From positions 1,984,001-2,048,000 of the forward strand of contig BSYQ01000012.1 of assembly GCA_030272585.1 (NCBI GenBank): DNA of 64,000 bases, given 5' to 3'. The DNA is from Bryopsis sp. KO-2023 (taxonomy: Eukaryota; Chlorophyta; Ulvophyceae; Bryopsidales; Bryopsidaceae). The position numbers and the translations under genes were made by a program. The notes below the pieces were generated by a model, which was not told the DNA's origin, did no database searches, and saw only the letters and a list, made by a program, of their open reading frames with translations. This document shows, piece by piece, positions 21,301 to 32,089 of the stretch (position 1 is its first letter; each line of letters opens with the position of its first letter).

Positions 21301-22607
21301 GGGTACCTCAGGAACTGAGGATGAAAGTCCTTACAGAAGGACATGATAATCAAATCTCTGGACATCTGGGGATAGAGAGAACTCTGGAGCTGATGTCCAG
21401 GAAATACTACTGGAATAATATGAAAAAGGATGTCCAGGAATATGTCAGGACATGTGAGGTTTGCCAGCAAATGAAACCTGAGTTAAGAGCTCAGAAGGGA
21501 TTGCTGCAACCTATTCCAGTAGCTGATAAGAAATGGGATCAGATCACTACTGATTTAGTGACTGATTTACCCCCTGTTGATGGATTTGATTCAATTGCAG
21601 TATTTGTTGATAGATTGACTAAGATGGTAAAGTTCATACCCTGCAGTAAAACAATAGATGCACCTGGGTATGCAAGGATATTCTTTGATCACATCTTCAG
21701 GAATCATGGGATTCCCAGTGTGATAATCAGTGATAGGGATACTAGATTTGCTAGTAAATTTTGGCAGGAGCTAATGAGATGTGTGGGCACTAAAGTGAGA
21801 ATGTCCACAGCCTTCCATCCTCAAACAGATGGACAAAGTGAAGTCAGCATCAGAACATTAGAAAACTTTCTAAGACCCTATGTGGAAGAGCATCCAGAGA
21901 CATGGATGCAGGGATTAGGGATGGCTGAATTTGCAGCCAACAATGCTGTACACACATCTACAGGATACAGCCCCTTCTACTTGATGTATGGGGTGCATCC
22001 TCAGCTGCCAGGAGATCTACTGGCTGGAAAAGCTCAAGCAGAAGCAGAGTCAGTTCAGGAAATGATATCACACATGCAGGAAGTCATCAATGATGCCAAG
22101 GACAGATATAAAACAGCCCAAGAGAAGATGAGGCAGCAAGCTAATAAGAAAAGGAGGGATGTACAGTTTCAAGTGGGAGAAAAGGTGTTGCTCTCCACAA
22201 AGACATTGAATTTATCAGTCTTGAAACATATTCCAGTGAAAATCAGAAGAAGATATATAGGGCCTTTTGTTATTGCTGCTGCAGTGGGATCTGTGGCATA
22301 TAGATTGGTGTTACCAGATGGATGGAAATTACATCCTGTATTTCATGTATCAAAATTAAGAAAACTTCAGGAGAGTTCAAAGTTTCCTAGGGAGGTAATG
22401 GCACCTCCAGCAGAATTAGATTCTGAGGGAGAAGAAGAATTTGAAGTTGAGGCTGTAGTAAGACATAAGTTTTCAGGAAGGAAAAGAAGATTTTTAGTAG
22501 TCTGGAAGGGGTATCCACTTAGTGAAGCAACATGGGAACCCCAAGACAATTTATTGAATGCATCAGAGATCCTGGCTGATTATAAGAGGAGAGCTGGGAT
22601 TAGGTAG
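18279..22607 (+). CDS. pol: Chromovirus copy 2, pol
   Basis: A 1,442-aa open frame: aspartic protease (DTGSTANYIS), reverse transcriptase (FIDD boxes), RNase H, integrase with H2C2 zinc-binding and DDE core, and a C-terminal chromodomain. It is longer than is typical for Ty3/gypsy pol. The start given is the first ATG in this frame; the family normally reaches pol by frameshift or read-through from gag. Confidence 0.93.
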   Translation: MFSMWKHRAWGETVSQTVPSSESPEEGKLKEEASVGSAKPPDDIEMKEPTTTTPASLNDGVQETPVVAAPIATEQEAYTLDGVTPGVLIQKKKQSQKRVDKQTEATVSLPTRVERNVEGKEPVQTAVAQATAAYRGYELAGFIGAKKATAYIDTGSTANYISMDAVKELGLQYKPQETPVKFLDGTERKSVGRCYGIPFVCGKIQLSFDADVFPDSNHPILLGLPWLIHYNPKVDFKSGIITVNKGRKSVKLPLSVMPEYQLKPTGATELSFCSSGRIKRQIEKGEIKHIIMVVIRPEDESKTGVETIPEQREGDDLQKILQEDMDPRIKEVLTQYRKVFAKDLPKGVPPIRLGHEFRIDLEEGTEPMYRPLYKLSPLELDEVKRQLDYLLEMDFIEPSQSPFGAPILFVPKKDGGLRMCLDYRWLNKKTIKNRYPLPLPEEMIDRVHGAKYFTKIDLRSGYWQMPLREEDRPKTAFRSRFGHYQFKVLSFGLTNAPAQYMNMVNDIFKDMLDIFVLIFIDDLLIYSKSISEHVEHLAAVLARLQKYSLFAKATKSEICVRETDFCGFWLSEKGISAMDVKVKAIRDWKPLKTVTDVRSFLGMVSFYRRFLRSGYWQMPLREEDRPKTAFRSRFGHYQFKVLSFGLTNAPAQYMNMVNDIFKDMLDIFVLIFIDDLLIYSKSISEHVEHLAAVLARLQKYSLFAKATKSEICVRETDFCGFWLSEKGISAMDVKVKAIRDWKPLKTVTDVRSFLGMVSFYRRFIPDFAKIAGPLHDLTKKDVMWEWGSAQEQAFQSLKTALMGKPVLIHPNPVKDYTVISDASGEATGGVLCQDHGSGLQPIAFCSRRLSKSEQNYSVYERELLGIAYCLMQWRHYLEGCPGEVTVFTDHQPLTNFMDQKMMSRPQARWLRAGHFLSIKPKIQYIQGKLNLVADALSRSLPAENQVNVVSSLQPSMEEITLWEQATLADVEIKDIYTQILDGERIPGYGINESGLLIYQTQDGLMKLWVPQELRMKVLTEGHDNQISGHLGIERTLELMSRKYYWNNMKKDVQEYVRTCEVCQQMKPELRAQKGLLQPIPVADKKWDQITTDLVTDLPPVDGFDSIAVFVDRLTKMVKFIPCSKTIDAPGYARIFFDHIFRNHGIPSVIISDRDTRFASKFWQELMRCVGTKVRMSTAFHPQTDGQSEVSIRTLENFLRPYVEEHPETWMQGLGMAEFAANNAVHTSTGYSPFYLMYGVHPQLPGDLLAGKAQAEAESVQEMISHMQEVINDAKDRYKTAQEKMRQQANKKRRDVQFQVGEKVLLSTKTLNLSVLKHIPVKIRRRYIGPFVIAAAVGSVAYRLVLPDGWKLHPVFHVSKLRKLQESSKFPREVMAPPAELDSEGEEEFEVEAVVRHKFSGRKRRFLVVWKGYPLSEATWEPQDNLLNASEILADYKRRAGIR

Positions 22608-22863
22608 AAGTTAGATGCACTTTTGATTCTGTGGCTGAAGGATCAGGAATCCCAGTGACTAGGGGATGGGTTGCATAAGGGCAGTGAAGTGTTTTCTGAA
22701 CTTCTGTGGGTTAAGGATTTTATGGGGATCTAATTATCCTTTCAGAAGTGCAGGGAGCTTGGGATTTGCATCACCCTAGTTCAGAGTTACTTTTACAGAA
22801 TCAGAAGGATGCATTTGATGGATACTTGGTGAGGGCACCAACTGCCCCCAGGGGGGAGGCAAT

Positions 22864-23376
22864 TGATACCAGCTGCTGACGTCCAGGGACGTCAGACGTC
22901 AAAGGCGTCATGCATCTGACGTCTGTGAAGTGTCAGATGCATCCCCGGTGAATGACAGCATCCTCCCAAGGAGGTACTACTGAACTACAGCGAGGAAACC
23001 ACCGCAAGAGCACAGAGTCAAGACAGTGGTTCGATCAATCAGATTAGGACTTGCGAGACTGAGGTCCTGGGTTCGAGTCTGAGTGAGAACGTGCTTTGGT
23101 CTGGGCCTGTGTGTGAGTGTGTAAGTGAGTCAGGAGTAGAACTGGCGGCTGTGAGTCAGGGTAGTGGGAGTGTTACGGGTGGTTAGTCACCCTCGGGAAA
23201 GTCGAACTGGGAGTTGAAATGATGGGACGCTTGATGTAACCTTGCTTTTCAGTGATCTGTGGTGTGACCCCGAGTCTGTGACCCGTGCGATTTTGTGTGA
23301 CCGTTCCGCCGCCGCCTCACTCTTTTCCGAGATAGGAGACGTCGCTCGCGGACGTCAGTCCTCCCGAGCGATAACA
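22864..23376 (+). repeat. 3' LTR of chromovirus copy 2 (513 bp)
   Basis: Same as 15142-15654 base for base as far as I compared. It ends ATAACA and is followed by CTTAA and LINE coding sequence. The matching left flank of the array is outside the window, so the target duplication cannot be checked. Confidence 0.95.
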
Positions 23377-25294
23377 CTTAAGGAGGTACGCGAAATTTGT
23401 CGCCTTCCCCTTGACCTGTGGTTTTTAGATGACGGGACCCTTGCGGGCCCGGTTGGTGACGTCAATACGTTTTTTCGTTTGTTGTGTGCTTTTGGTTCGC
23501 GTTACGGGGTTAAGGTGAATATCAATAAATGTGAGTTGGTTTGGCCCACACGCCCTGTTTATGATCCGTTTTCTTCTAATCTCAGAAGGTGTTGGGGGCT
23601 CGGTTGGGGTGCCGATTTATTGGGTGCTCCTTTTGGTTCGGAGTCCTGGGTGGCTCCGTACATGAATACATGTTATGATAAATTGGAAAGTCTTATTGAC
23701 GCTCTTTCGGGTCTGAACGATTCCCAGCTCCAGTTTCAGTTTTTACGTTCGTCTCTTGGGGCTTGTCGGTTGGTGCATCTTTTTGTACGACTCCTGTTTC
23801 TTTATATACAAGTGTGGGTGGTTTTTTGGAACGTTTTGATTCTCTGTTGAGAGCTTCGATGGAAAAGTTTTTCTGTTTTTCGGTTTCGTCTATGACTTGG
23901 GTCCAAGCTAGTCTTCCAGTTCGTTGTGGCGGTTTGGGTTTATCATCGGGCACCTGGTTTCATTCGGCGGCTTATTTTTCATCTCTTCATTTCGGACGTC
24001 TTCAGTTGGCTAGTTTTTCGGGGGTGGGGTTTTCAGCGGATCATACCATGTGGGGTAACGCAGTTGTGCAACTTGAGTCTTCTTTGCCGCCGACTGCGTG
24101 TTGCTCTCCACAAGAATGGTTCGTTAAGGATTCCGTTTCCCAGAAATCTTTAACCCTTTTGATGGGGCAGAAACGGTGGGAGGAGCTCCTTCCGTTGGGA
24201 GAAAACCGGGATGAAACTCCGCGTTTGCGAAGTTTGTCCCTACCCTACAGTGGAGCTTTTTTGGCTGCGCTTCCCAATCGCGCTCTGGGGACGGAATTGT
24301 CGTCCAATGTCTTCAACGTTTTGCTTCGGTGGCGCTTGGGGATTTCCATATTCGACGAAGGGGTATGTTGTCCTTTGTGTCATGCGTCGATGGACATTTT
24401 TGGGGATCATGCCGTTATGTGTCATGTGGGAGGGGGAGTATTGGCTCGCCACAATGTTGTTCGTGATGCATTGTTTCATTTGGCAAAAGCCGAACCCGTT
24501 TGAACCCGTTTGGAGGTTCATGTTGATTCGTCTTTTGCGCGCCCAGCGGATGTTTTCATTCCCACTTGGCATTTTGGCAAATCATGGGTGATTGATGTCA
24601 CTGTTTCTCATCCTTTGCAATCACGGAGTTTGATGAGAGCCACTCGAGAAGCTGGGGTTGGTTTGCTTCGCGGTTTGGATTGAAAACGCCAGGTTGCAAC
24701 GAAATGTGATGAACTGGGTTTGGATTTTATTTGTTTCGCAGTGGAAACTTTTGGAGGTTTTTCGTCTGATTGTCAAACATTGGTTCGTTCTTTATCACGT
24801 ATGGTTGCTACCCTTCAAACTCTTCCTACGTCGATAGTTGTGGAAAGGGCTTGGCAAAAGCTGTCTCTTTCTTTACACCGTTTGCAAGCTTGTGCTTTGC
24901 TTGAACGGTCATCGTTTTTTAGTGATTCGATTTCTTTTGAGAGGGGGTGATATCGTTTTTCTTTTTTGAATGACAATCATTTGTTTGTAGATACGGACTT
25001 GTGTAATAAAGCCTCTATTGCAAGGGGTTTTTCGTCTGATTGTCAAACATTGGTTCGTTCTTTATCACGTATGGTTGCTACCTTTCAAACTCTTCCTACG
25101 TCGATAGTTGTGGAAAGGGCTTGGCAAAAGCTGTCTCTTTCTTTACACCGTTCGCAAGCTTGTGCTTTGCTTGAACGGTCATCGTTTTTTAATGATTCGA
25201 TTTCTTTTGAGAGGGGGTGATATCGTTTTTCTTTTTTGAATGACAATCATTTGTTTGTAGATACGGACTTGTGTAATAACGCCTCTATTGCAAG
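23377..25294 (+). mobile_element. Decayed LINE (RT plus restriction-like endonuclease type), 3' part
   Basis: Starts mid-RT because the LTR array is inserted here. It reads WFLDDGTLAGP, the catalytic box of a non-LTR reverse transcriptase, then a thumb-like region. A frame change near 23780-23800 is followed by a CCHC region (CCPLC...GDHAVMCH), then after a TGA at 24501-24503 by WVIDVTVSHPL and KCDELGLDFICFAVETFGG, the pattern of a restriction-like endonuclease tail. A further in-frame TGA lies near 24680. The ORF ends near 24949 with a short 3' UTR. It is a dead copy. Confidence 0.8.
24755..25294 (+). repeat. Tandem duplication of the LINE 3' tail, two 270-bp units
   Basis: 24755-25024 and 25025-25294 are nearly identical: the last about 65 codons of the endonuclease ORF, the stop, and the full 3' UTR ending CCTCTATTGCAAG. 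Only a few base changes separate them. Confidence 0.9.
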
Positions 25295-26110
25295 TAGATA
25301 CAAAAAACTGTCCAAGAAGAAATAACCAAGGATATCATCCCAAAAAACAAATGAACTCAAATAGAAAGAAGGTACCGACGATGTCGCTGCAATTCAAAAA
25401 GAAAACGAGCTTCCTGGAAAAAGAGAAGCGAACGATGTTGAACTAAATCCAAAAATTTGTTTCGAACTGATATCAAGGAGGGGCAAACAAAAATATGGTG
25501 GAATTCGTCCTCAATAGATCCCAACGAACAAAGGCAACAAGAGCGATCCCCACGTGAAAACCGATGATCGTTCCCTCCCTAACAACGTATTACACGGAAT
25601 CGGGTATACACTAATCGTAAACAACAATCAGATCTTTGTAAGCCCTTGCTTCGACGTAAAAACGGGTTGATAAAAAGGTAAAAACGGGAAACACGAGAAG
25701 AACCCATGGAAAACATGTTTTATCGAAATTTGACGCGAAAACGACTCCATTGGGACAAAGGGACTGCAGAAGATCCATCAAAGGAGGGAAGCACACCATG
25801 AACCACCCTTGAAACCCATGAGGCCCGATCCCTATGGTGATCCCATAAAAACCCCCAAACTTGTTTAGCTAAATTGGAATCTGGCAATGACAAGAATTGA
25901 TTCCAAAAACGTATAACCTGGCGTTAAAAATTGAAAGCCAAAGGTAGCCAAGGCAACCCAACTCCCCGTACAACCTAATGGGGTGAATGTGGCACCCTCA
26001 AAATAAACCGCAGAAATCGCAAATGAATGAATGAATGTCTTCCCTGTTTCATAAGCTATTCACCCCATCAATCAACCAAAATAGGATTGATTGGGGTTCC
26101 ATTTTACATG
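25295..26110 (-). mobile_element. Second LINE remnant, reverse orientation
   Basis: On the minus strand, about 25940 to 25330, a broken frame reads IRFWNQFLSLPDSNLAKQVW, then CCLCSLGSIEDEFHHIFVC, the zinc-binding tail typical of LINE reverse transcriptases, then a helical end with a stop. Stops and frame changes interrupt it. It belongs to a different LINE group from its neighbour and abuts it tail to tail. Confidence 0.65.
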
Positions 26111-26394
26111 GCTGCAAACATTACAAATGATCACTCCATAGGGTAAATCACAAATTAAGATTACATTCGATATATCTCTGGTCACAGAAAAGAATCAAAA
26201 CCTTGCTTGTATGTACAGTTCGATCAAGGAAAAAAAAGAAAAATCCCAACTGGGATTTTATTTTATACATAAAAAAAAGACTGCCAAGTATAGTCTCCTG
26301 CACCTGTGTGCCGAGCAAAATTCTCCCGTCTGAAGTCCCCAAAACTAGTCAATCACAGAATTCCTTGATCGAGCAAAATCAAAAAGACGTGGGT

Positions 26395-27860
26395 TTAATC
26401 GAAGAGGGCGCGGAGCTCATCCGCCCTCTCATTGCAAAAATCAACATTGCAAAGATCGTTTTCTTCAAGCAAACACCAACAAACGGCTTTTTCGGCGGTC
26501 GTTCCATCGACGGTACTGGCGGCTGACGCGTCCGCCCCTCGGCTCAACAGCGCCTCCGCGTTGTCTTTGTGCCCATACACGGCAGCATTGTGCAACGCAG
26601 AGCTTCCGAGGTCGCTTTGAGCGTCCACATCCGCACCAGCGTCGATCAGAGCCAAAATCACTTCCGAGTTTCCCTCCTGGACAGCAGCCATTGCCAGCGG
26701 CGTTATCCCATTATCATTCCTCGCGTTCGCGTCTGCCCCTGCAGCAATCAGCTCCGCCACGATGGCCAAGTGTCCTAACCGCGCAGCGATGATCAGCGGA
26801 GTTGCCCCGGTTTCCTCATCTCTTCCCTCGACGTCGGCTCCTTGGTCCATGAGAAACTTCATGGCAGCCAAACAACCTCCCTGCGCTGCCAGGTATAAAG
26901 GAGTCGCTCCGTCGGTCCTGTCTTCGATATCAACTCCGTTCTTCAACAGAACTTTCAAGACCTCGGTCTTGCAAAAATTGGCTGCAAATGAAATGGCCTT
27001 GATGCCCTTGTCGTCGGCAGCATGGATGTCTGCTCCGTTCTCCGCCAAAACCTGAACGATATCTGCATTGCCATTTGCGGCGGCGACCATAAGCGGAGTC
27101 GCCCCATGTCTTGTAAACGGGGCATCGATATCGGCTCCTTTTTCAAGGAGGAAATTCACGGTAGCCAAGCAATCTTCTTGCGCCGCCAGGTACAGAGCGG
27201 TCGATCCTGCTTCGGTCCTTTCTTCGATGTCCACCCCATTGTCCAACAGAACTTTCAAGACATCGTTCTCGCAGAAATTGCCTGCAAGTGATATGGCCTT
27301 GAACCCGTCGGAGTCAGCAGCTTGGAGGTCTGCTCCTTTCTCCACCAGAACCTGAACGACATCTGCGTTTCCATTTGCGGCGGCAAAGAGGAGCGCAGTT
27401 TGATCATCGTCGGTCTTCGTCTCGATGTCTACCCCGTTGTCAATCTCACGGCTCACAGTTTCGACGTCCCCAAGCGCTGCAGCTTTCAGCAGTCGCTCTT
27501 CGCCAGTTGCGAGGTCGCTCGTTTGCAGCATTCCAGTCCCTAACGGCCCAACAACCTGCACCACCACAACCGGTTTGACATGCCCTTCCAGGCCTTTCGA
27601 AAACAGTTTTGAAATGAGTGGCCCATTTTGTGATATCGACTTTACCGCAGTTTGCTCGCTCCCATCTTGAAGCAATTTCCTCGCTGCAGTGGTGTGATTT
27701 GGTAGGTCAAACAACGCATCCTGTCCACAAACGATCCTTTCAAGGTTGCACAAGGCTCAATCGAGATCAACTCCAACTCCACGAAACCCACCTCTTGCAT
27801 GAGCCTGGAGCCAACGGCGCCCACCAACAAAAACAGCAAACAAACGAGCCCACGAAACAT
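26395..27860 (-). CDS. Ankyrin-repeat protein, possibly secreted
   Basis: A minus-strand frame from about 27753 to 26395 encodes about 450 aa with some nine ankyrin repeats (for example GATPLMVAAANGNADIVQVL), covering roughly residues 85-430, then a short Cys-containing tail. Ankyrin repeats bind other proteins. Upstream, an ATG at 27860 opens a hydrophobic signal-peptide-like N-terminus (MFRGLVCLLFLLVGAVGS) that overlaps in another frame. A short intron between 27790 and 27730, or a frameshift, is needed to connect them. The clean repeats suggest the gene is alive; the N-terminus is uncertain. Confidence 0.7.
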
Positions 27861-28023
27861 CTTTCTCTCCCTCTATGGAGTAGCAACCACGGATCTTCGG
27901 AGGGGCTGTTCTTCGACTGAAAGAGGGAGTCCGTTTGGAGCTTTTGAACACACCACTCACCTGATGTCACATCCATCTCCTCGTCTGTTCTCGAGTACTG
28001 CACATTTTTTCCTATTCTGAGGA

Positions 28024-28257
28024 AAATACGTGTTTGTGGCGGGTCGTTGCCAGGGAGTCGGTCATGATGTTGTGAGAACCTGGGTGTTTCCTGTCGGCGC
28101 AACCTGTGGTGGTTATGCGTGGGAGGGTGTCATCCATGATCAGGCCTTCCATGGTGAATTAGAGTATCACTACGTTGGAGCAGAATCCCTGGGCTGGGGT
28201 GGAGAAAAGTCGAAAGTATGGTGGACCGAGGGTGTTGCAGTCTTTGTGGGTGAATGA
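28024..28257 (+). CDS. Unassigned open exon
   Basis: An open stretch of about 77 codons ending in TGA. Its composition looks like coding sequence: aromatic- and Gly-rich, with RTWVFPVGATCGGYAW and GWGGEKSKVWW. There is no clear start; it could be the last exon of a gene or a relic. I do not recognise it. Confidence 0.3.
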   Translation, partial: KYVFVAGRCQGVGHDVVRTWVFPVGATCGGYAWEGVIHDQAFHGELEYHYVGAESLGWGGEKSKVWWTEGVAVFVGE

Positions 28258-30373
28258 GATATTGATTCTTCTATTCTGTTTTCTTTTCTTCTTTTAGAGG
28301 GTAGGGCAGGGATGGGTGAGATTGTTCCGTTAGCTGGATGGAAATATATATATACACAGGTTTTGTCTTCAGTTTTTTTTCCACTGACCCTGTATAGTGT
28401 AGATTTATCCCCTTCTTTTTTTGGGAGCCACCACCTTGTTTATATTTCGGGCAGTGTACCACTCTCTAACTCATTCCTGATTGAATTTATAGGCACTGGA
28501 TTATTGGGGATTTGGGGGAAGCAAGAATAAACCACATCAAGCATCATGAAACGTTCAAAAACGCGAAAAACTCCAGTCCATTGTCAATCTCTGGTGAATG
28601 TGTGCTCTTTCCAGTAACCCACAGGAGGCACCATGGCTGCATGATGATTTTCAACATCACAGTAATATAAAATTCCTCCCCCCTCTTCCCTCTAGAGGAA
28701 AGATAAGATCATAAGATCTTATTATGTCATTCATTAAACTTCATCTGACATTAATTTGCTAAATATCCATCAATGTATATAGCCCCACTTGGGAGCAGTT
28801 TTATCTTTATTCTTCTGAATAAGTCTCCAGACTTATTTGCAAAAATGGTGGGAACCAACTCATCCATAGAGATATGGGAAGAAGCACAAATTCATGTCAT
28901 TTTTTCCCCTCGTTACATCAATATGTCGCTCATTTCTTGGACTTTTTTTACACAAAATTACCCCACCAAAGCTACGGACAAGAACTCCTTCTAGGATACA
29001 GACTAAACATTATCCACCCAAGCCTTCACTGAACTCCCAACCAAAGTAGACTATCAATACTTTTTTGTCTGGTTTCCCATTTTCCCTAATTCAACCCATA
29101 TGGGCTGTTGATCTTCCAGGTGCCATTCCAAAACATTCCCACATGATATACCCATGTGAGTAACTATCAAAGTTCCAACCCAGCAGCTACCTTATTCTGC
29201 TGCCTGTATGTTTCTTTTTTAAAATCCAGAAATCACAATGTTTTTTCTCGATGCACTTCCCCCTCCTTTTCACACCAGACACTCCATCGAAGCCAAAACA
29301 TCGTACCAATGATCTTGCATGTCCACATCACAGGAACATCACAGAAACATTACATACTTATGATCCACCAGCTGGTCTTATCTGACAGCATGCTTTAAAA
29401 GAAAAATGATCCGTTCCTTTTATTATGAAGCTTTGATGTCAAAACCATCAGTCAGATTTCGCATCAAGATACTTGGTGACCGGAAGAAAAGGGGAGCATC
29501 CGATTCCAATACGTCGAGGGTGAGAATCTTGATTTCTGGAGCTGTTTGAAAAGAAGCAATCGATCCACGATATTTCCAGGTTTGTGTTTTCCAGCGCGTA
29601 TTTTCCAGACGGAAGTTGGTGGAGCAGGATGAAACACACAACAGCCCCTCTGATGGTTTTGTTCCCCTCATTTCCTCCCTTTACCACTGCAATAAGTTTC
29701 CTGATTCTTTGAAAAAACAGAAACAAAAGAGTCATACTACATAAACCATAAACCTGGGAGGCATCCCAAGAGATTTCAATCAATGTCGATGTGAAATGTA
29801 TTTATTATAAGCTCAGTCTTGCAATTTTTTTTGGTCAGGAAATTTGCACACTACAACTGGAAAAAATAATTCAAACAATTCCAAACAAATAGGAGTCATC
29901 ATGTGGCACCAGTCAAGCAACCTAGATGTAAGATTTGGACTTTTTTTTTTTGCTCATTTTTTGTTTTAGATCCATTTGAACACACCTGACAGATCACAAC
30001 TGCTCGAAAACCGAGCATTGCGGATTTGCTGCTGCAAGTTGATTGCTTCGACCTCCTCCATAGCTGGACATTTCAAATCAAAACAAACTTATCGGATGGC
30101 TTTGGCTTTTTCATATACTTAAAAAATCCATTAAATTGAAGTGTCGAGAAGAAAGCAACATGACATTTCTTCCTATGTTATGCAAACCAACCCACCTCGG
30201 CAGTAGCTGATTCTTGATTCAAATCAAGGTGTTTTTTGTTAAATCTTGCTCAAAACAATTTTCGGTTCCAAATTGGTAACAAATTGGTGCAACTCAATGT
30301 GGGAAGCATTCTAAGGGATGGCTTCACTTCAAGATCCAAGTTATATACACAATGTTCCTCAAAGCTTCCAACT
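28258..30373. other. Gene-free stretch
   Basis: AT-rich sequence with frequent stops in all frames. I see no gene, repeat or domain I can support. Short open frames here are chance. Confidence 0.6.
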
Positions 30374-30870
30374 TTAAATTTTGGCTCGAACCCACATGCA
30401 GATTGACGTGCATGCTTTCAACACCCTTTGGACGATTTCAATCGTGAGATCTTCGTTATGGATGTAGCGCTCCACTTTTTGAATGATGCTATCCTTGTTG
30501 TATGTTTTCAAGCTATGCAAGAATTGTGAAGGGTGGTTCAACAGTTTCAAGATCTGATTCCTTTGAATTGAAAAAAAAAAGGCGGACGATTGCATGTAGC
30601 GACACCATGAAGTTAAATAGAGAAAAGTTATTGACGTTGACGTTGCGATTGGAAAATCAAATCAAATCAACATACTAGGAGAGCATCTTGTTGTGCATTT
30701 TTATTAGCTCCAAATCTCAACGGATGTCGATCATTTTCTCATTTCCCTAGGTGGCAGCCTGATGCAATGGAGTTCATTTGTTTCTATCCATAGCATTCGG
30801 GTCTGCACCATTTTTCAACAAGAGATTGATTTGTTCGTCCGACTCCATATGTTTCAGTGGCGACGGCCGT
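30374..30870 (-). pseudogene. Ankyrin-repeat pseudogene
   Basis: Minus strand, about 30870 to 30690: INLLLKNGADPNAMDRNK, a TGA, TPLHQAAT, a TAG, GNEKMIDI, a frame change, then RFGANKNAQQDALL. A GTATGTTG donor and a T-tract acceptor near 30565 lead to a further helical exon (about 30562-30374, LKLLNHPSQFLHSLK). At least two stops and one frame change within two ankyrin repeats mark it as dead. It lies 3 kb from the intact ankyrin gene on the same strand and may be a relative. Confidence 0.6.
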
Positions 30871-31002
30871 AGCACCTTATTTCGACACCGAGAAATTCCA
30901 CAAGTTGCAAATTGCATACTTGAGTTGGCATGAAAAGCTGACAGACAAGCACATGATCACCATTGATGCCATTGCCAGACAAAACAACATCTTTCCCACA
31001 AT
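30857..31002 (+). other. Possible orphan exon
   Basis: Bounded by TGTTTCAG and GTACGT. It reads APYFDTEKFHKLQIAYLSWH and continues with a charged helix (DKHMITIDAIARQNN). It partly overlaps the antisense ankyrin relic. No domain recognised and no partner exon found. Confidence 0.25.
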
Positions 31003-31256
31003 TTGTACGTCCCTGTGTAGCTAATTGGATTGGATGGAAAACTTTATAGTAACTGTTTCCGGGAGGGGGGGGGGGGGGGCTGGACCTTCTTTTTGTGGTT
31101 GGGTTAAATCTTCACTGAAAAAAAAAAAAGAGGAAGCAAAGCAAACACAAAGATGATAAAATTCATCCTCATTGAGGATTCCTCAGCCAACAAAAGTTTG
31201 CTTACATTGTGGAGGAAATGTCGTTCTCTAAATCAAATCATTCAGATGTTCTCCTA

Positions 31257-31821
31257 ACCCCCCCCCCCCGAATACAGTCCCCCCCCGATTAGTATCCCCC
31301 CCCCAAAATACAATCCCCCCCTGTCGAACGTGGTTTTCCTCCCAAATACAGTCCCCCCCTTCAAAAAAAAATCCAAGTTCGACTGGGTGGGGGAGAACCA
31401 CGTTCGACAGACGATACGAGTCGCGTCTGCAAGACTTCCGATTGTAGTGGAAATCCAAGACACGAAAACAAACAAACAGAAAAACGGTTGTGACGATTCT
31501 TTTCACACATCAGCTACATCGACGTCCGACTCGACGTTTCTGAGCGACGCTTCTATCCAAACATGGGCGACAGTGACATCGACCTCGAACTGGACGAGGG
31601 AAAAAAAGTTCAGACAATTATCTACTAGAGATGTGTTCAAGTGATTATTTTTCAGGGGCATTGGCTACAGTTTTGGATGTAAACAAGTCAGGGGACATAT
31701 TAATCGGAACTTTTGTATAATCCCCCGAATACAATCCCCCCCCAAATAGAGTCCCCCCTTAAAACTCCCGCACAACTGCAAATCTATAGTCCCCCGGGGG
31801 ACTGTATTCGGGGGGGGGGTT
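31257..31821. mobile_element. 565-bp inverted-repeat element with C-rich ends (MITE-like)
   Basis: The left end reads ACCCC...CCGAATACAGTCCCCC and the right end is its inverted copy (GGGGGACTGTATTCGGGG...GTT). Both outer borders carry TA, consistent with a TA target duplication as in Tc1/mariner-type MITEs. The motif GAATACARTCCCCC recurs near both ends (31730-31760 and before 31350). The interior has a short ORF from ATG at 31563 (MGDSDIDLELDEGKK) but no transposase. Confidence 0.6.
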
Positions 31822-32089
31822 TACTTCACATGCACGTTGCCTTTAGATCGATGGACAGCCGGCCAGTCGTCTTTTATAGGTACGGAGTCAACAACCGTGG
31901 TTGCTGCGACCATAAGGTTCCACATTGGCCGCTTTTCAGCCTCCAGATGGTTGTTGTTTTTGAAACTCCAAGCTCTGCGGCCTGGAACTTACTTATCTGT
32001 TTTTTTTTCCTAACTGAATCCCTTCCCCCACCTTGTCCAGAAAGACTATAGATATATAAAAATGCTATGCTTCCAGTAAGAATTCCCTT

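Larger units (their letters stand above)
15142..23376 (+). mobile_element. Ty3/gypsy chromovirus, copy 2 (complete, 8,235 bp)
   Basis: 5' LTR 15142-15654, primer-binding site 15659, leader, three ORFs, polypurine tract, 3' LTR 22864-23376. The LTRs look identical, so it is very recent. It is inserted in LINE sequence that resumes at 23377. All three ORFs are open and the element looks nearly whole, with about one structural irregularity in pol that copy 1 also has. Confidence 0.95.

Noticed and set aside
30690-30870. Alternative genetic code, because ankyrin sequence contains TGA and TAG
   Set aside because: A frame change is also present and the well-supported genes use TGA, TAG and TAA as terminal stops only, so it is a pseudogene.
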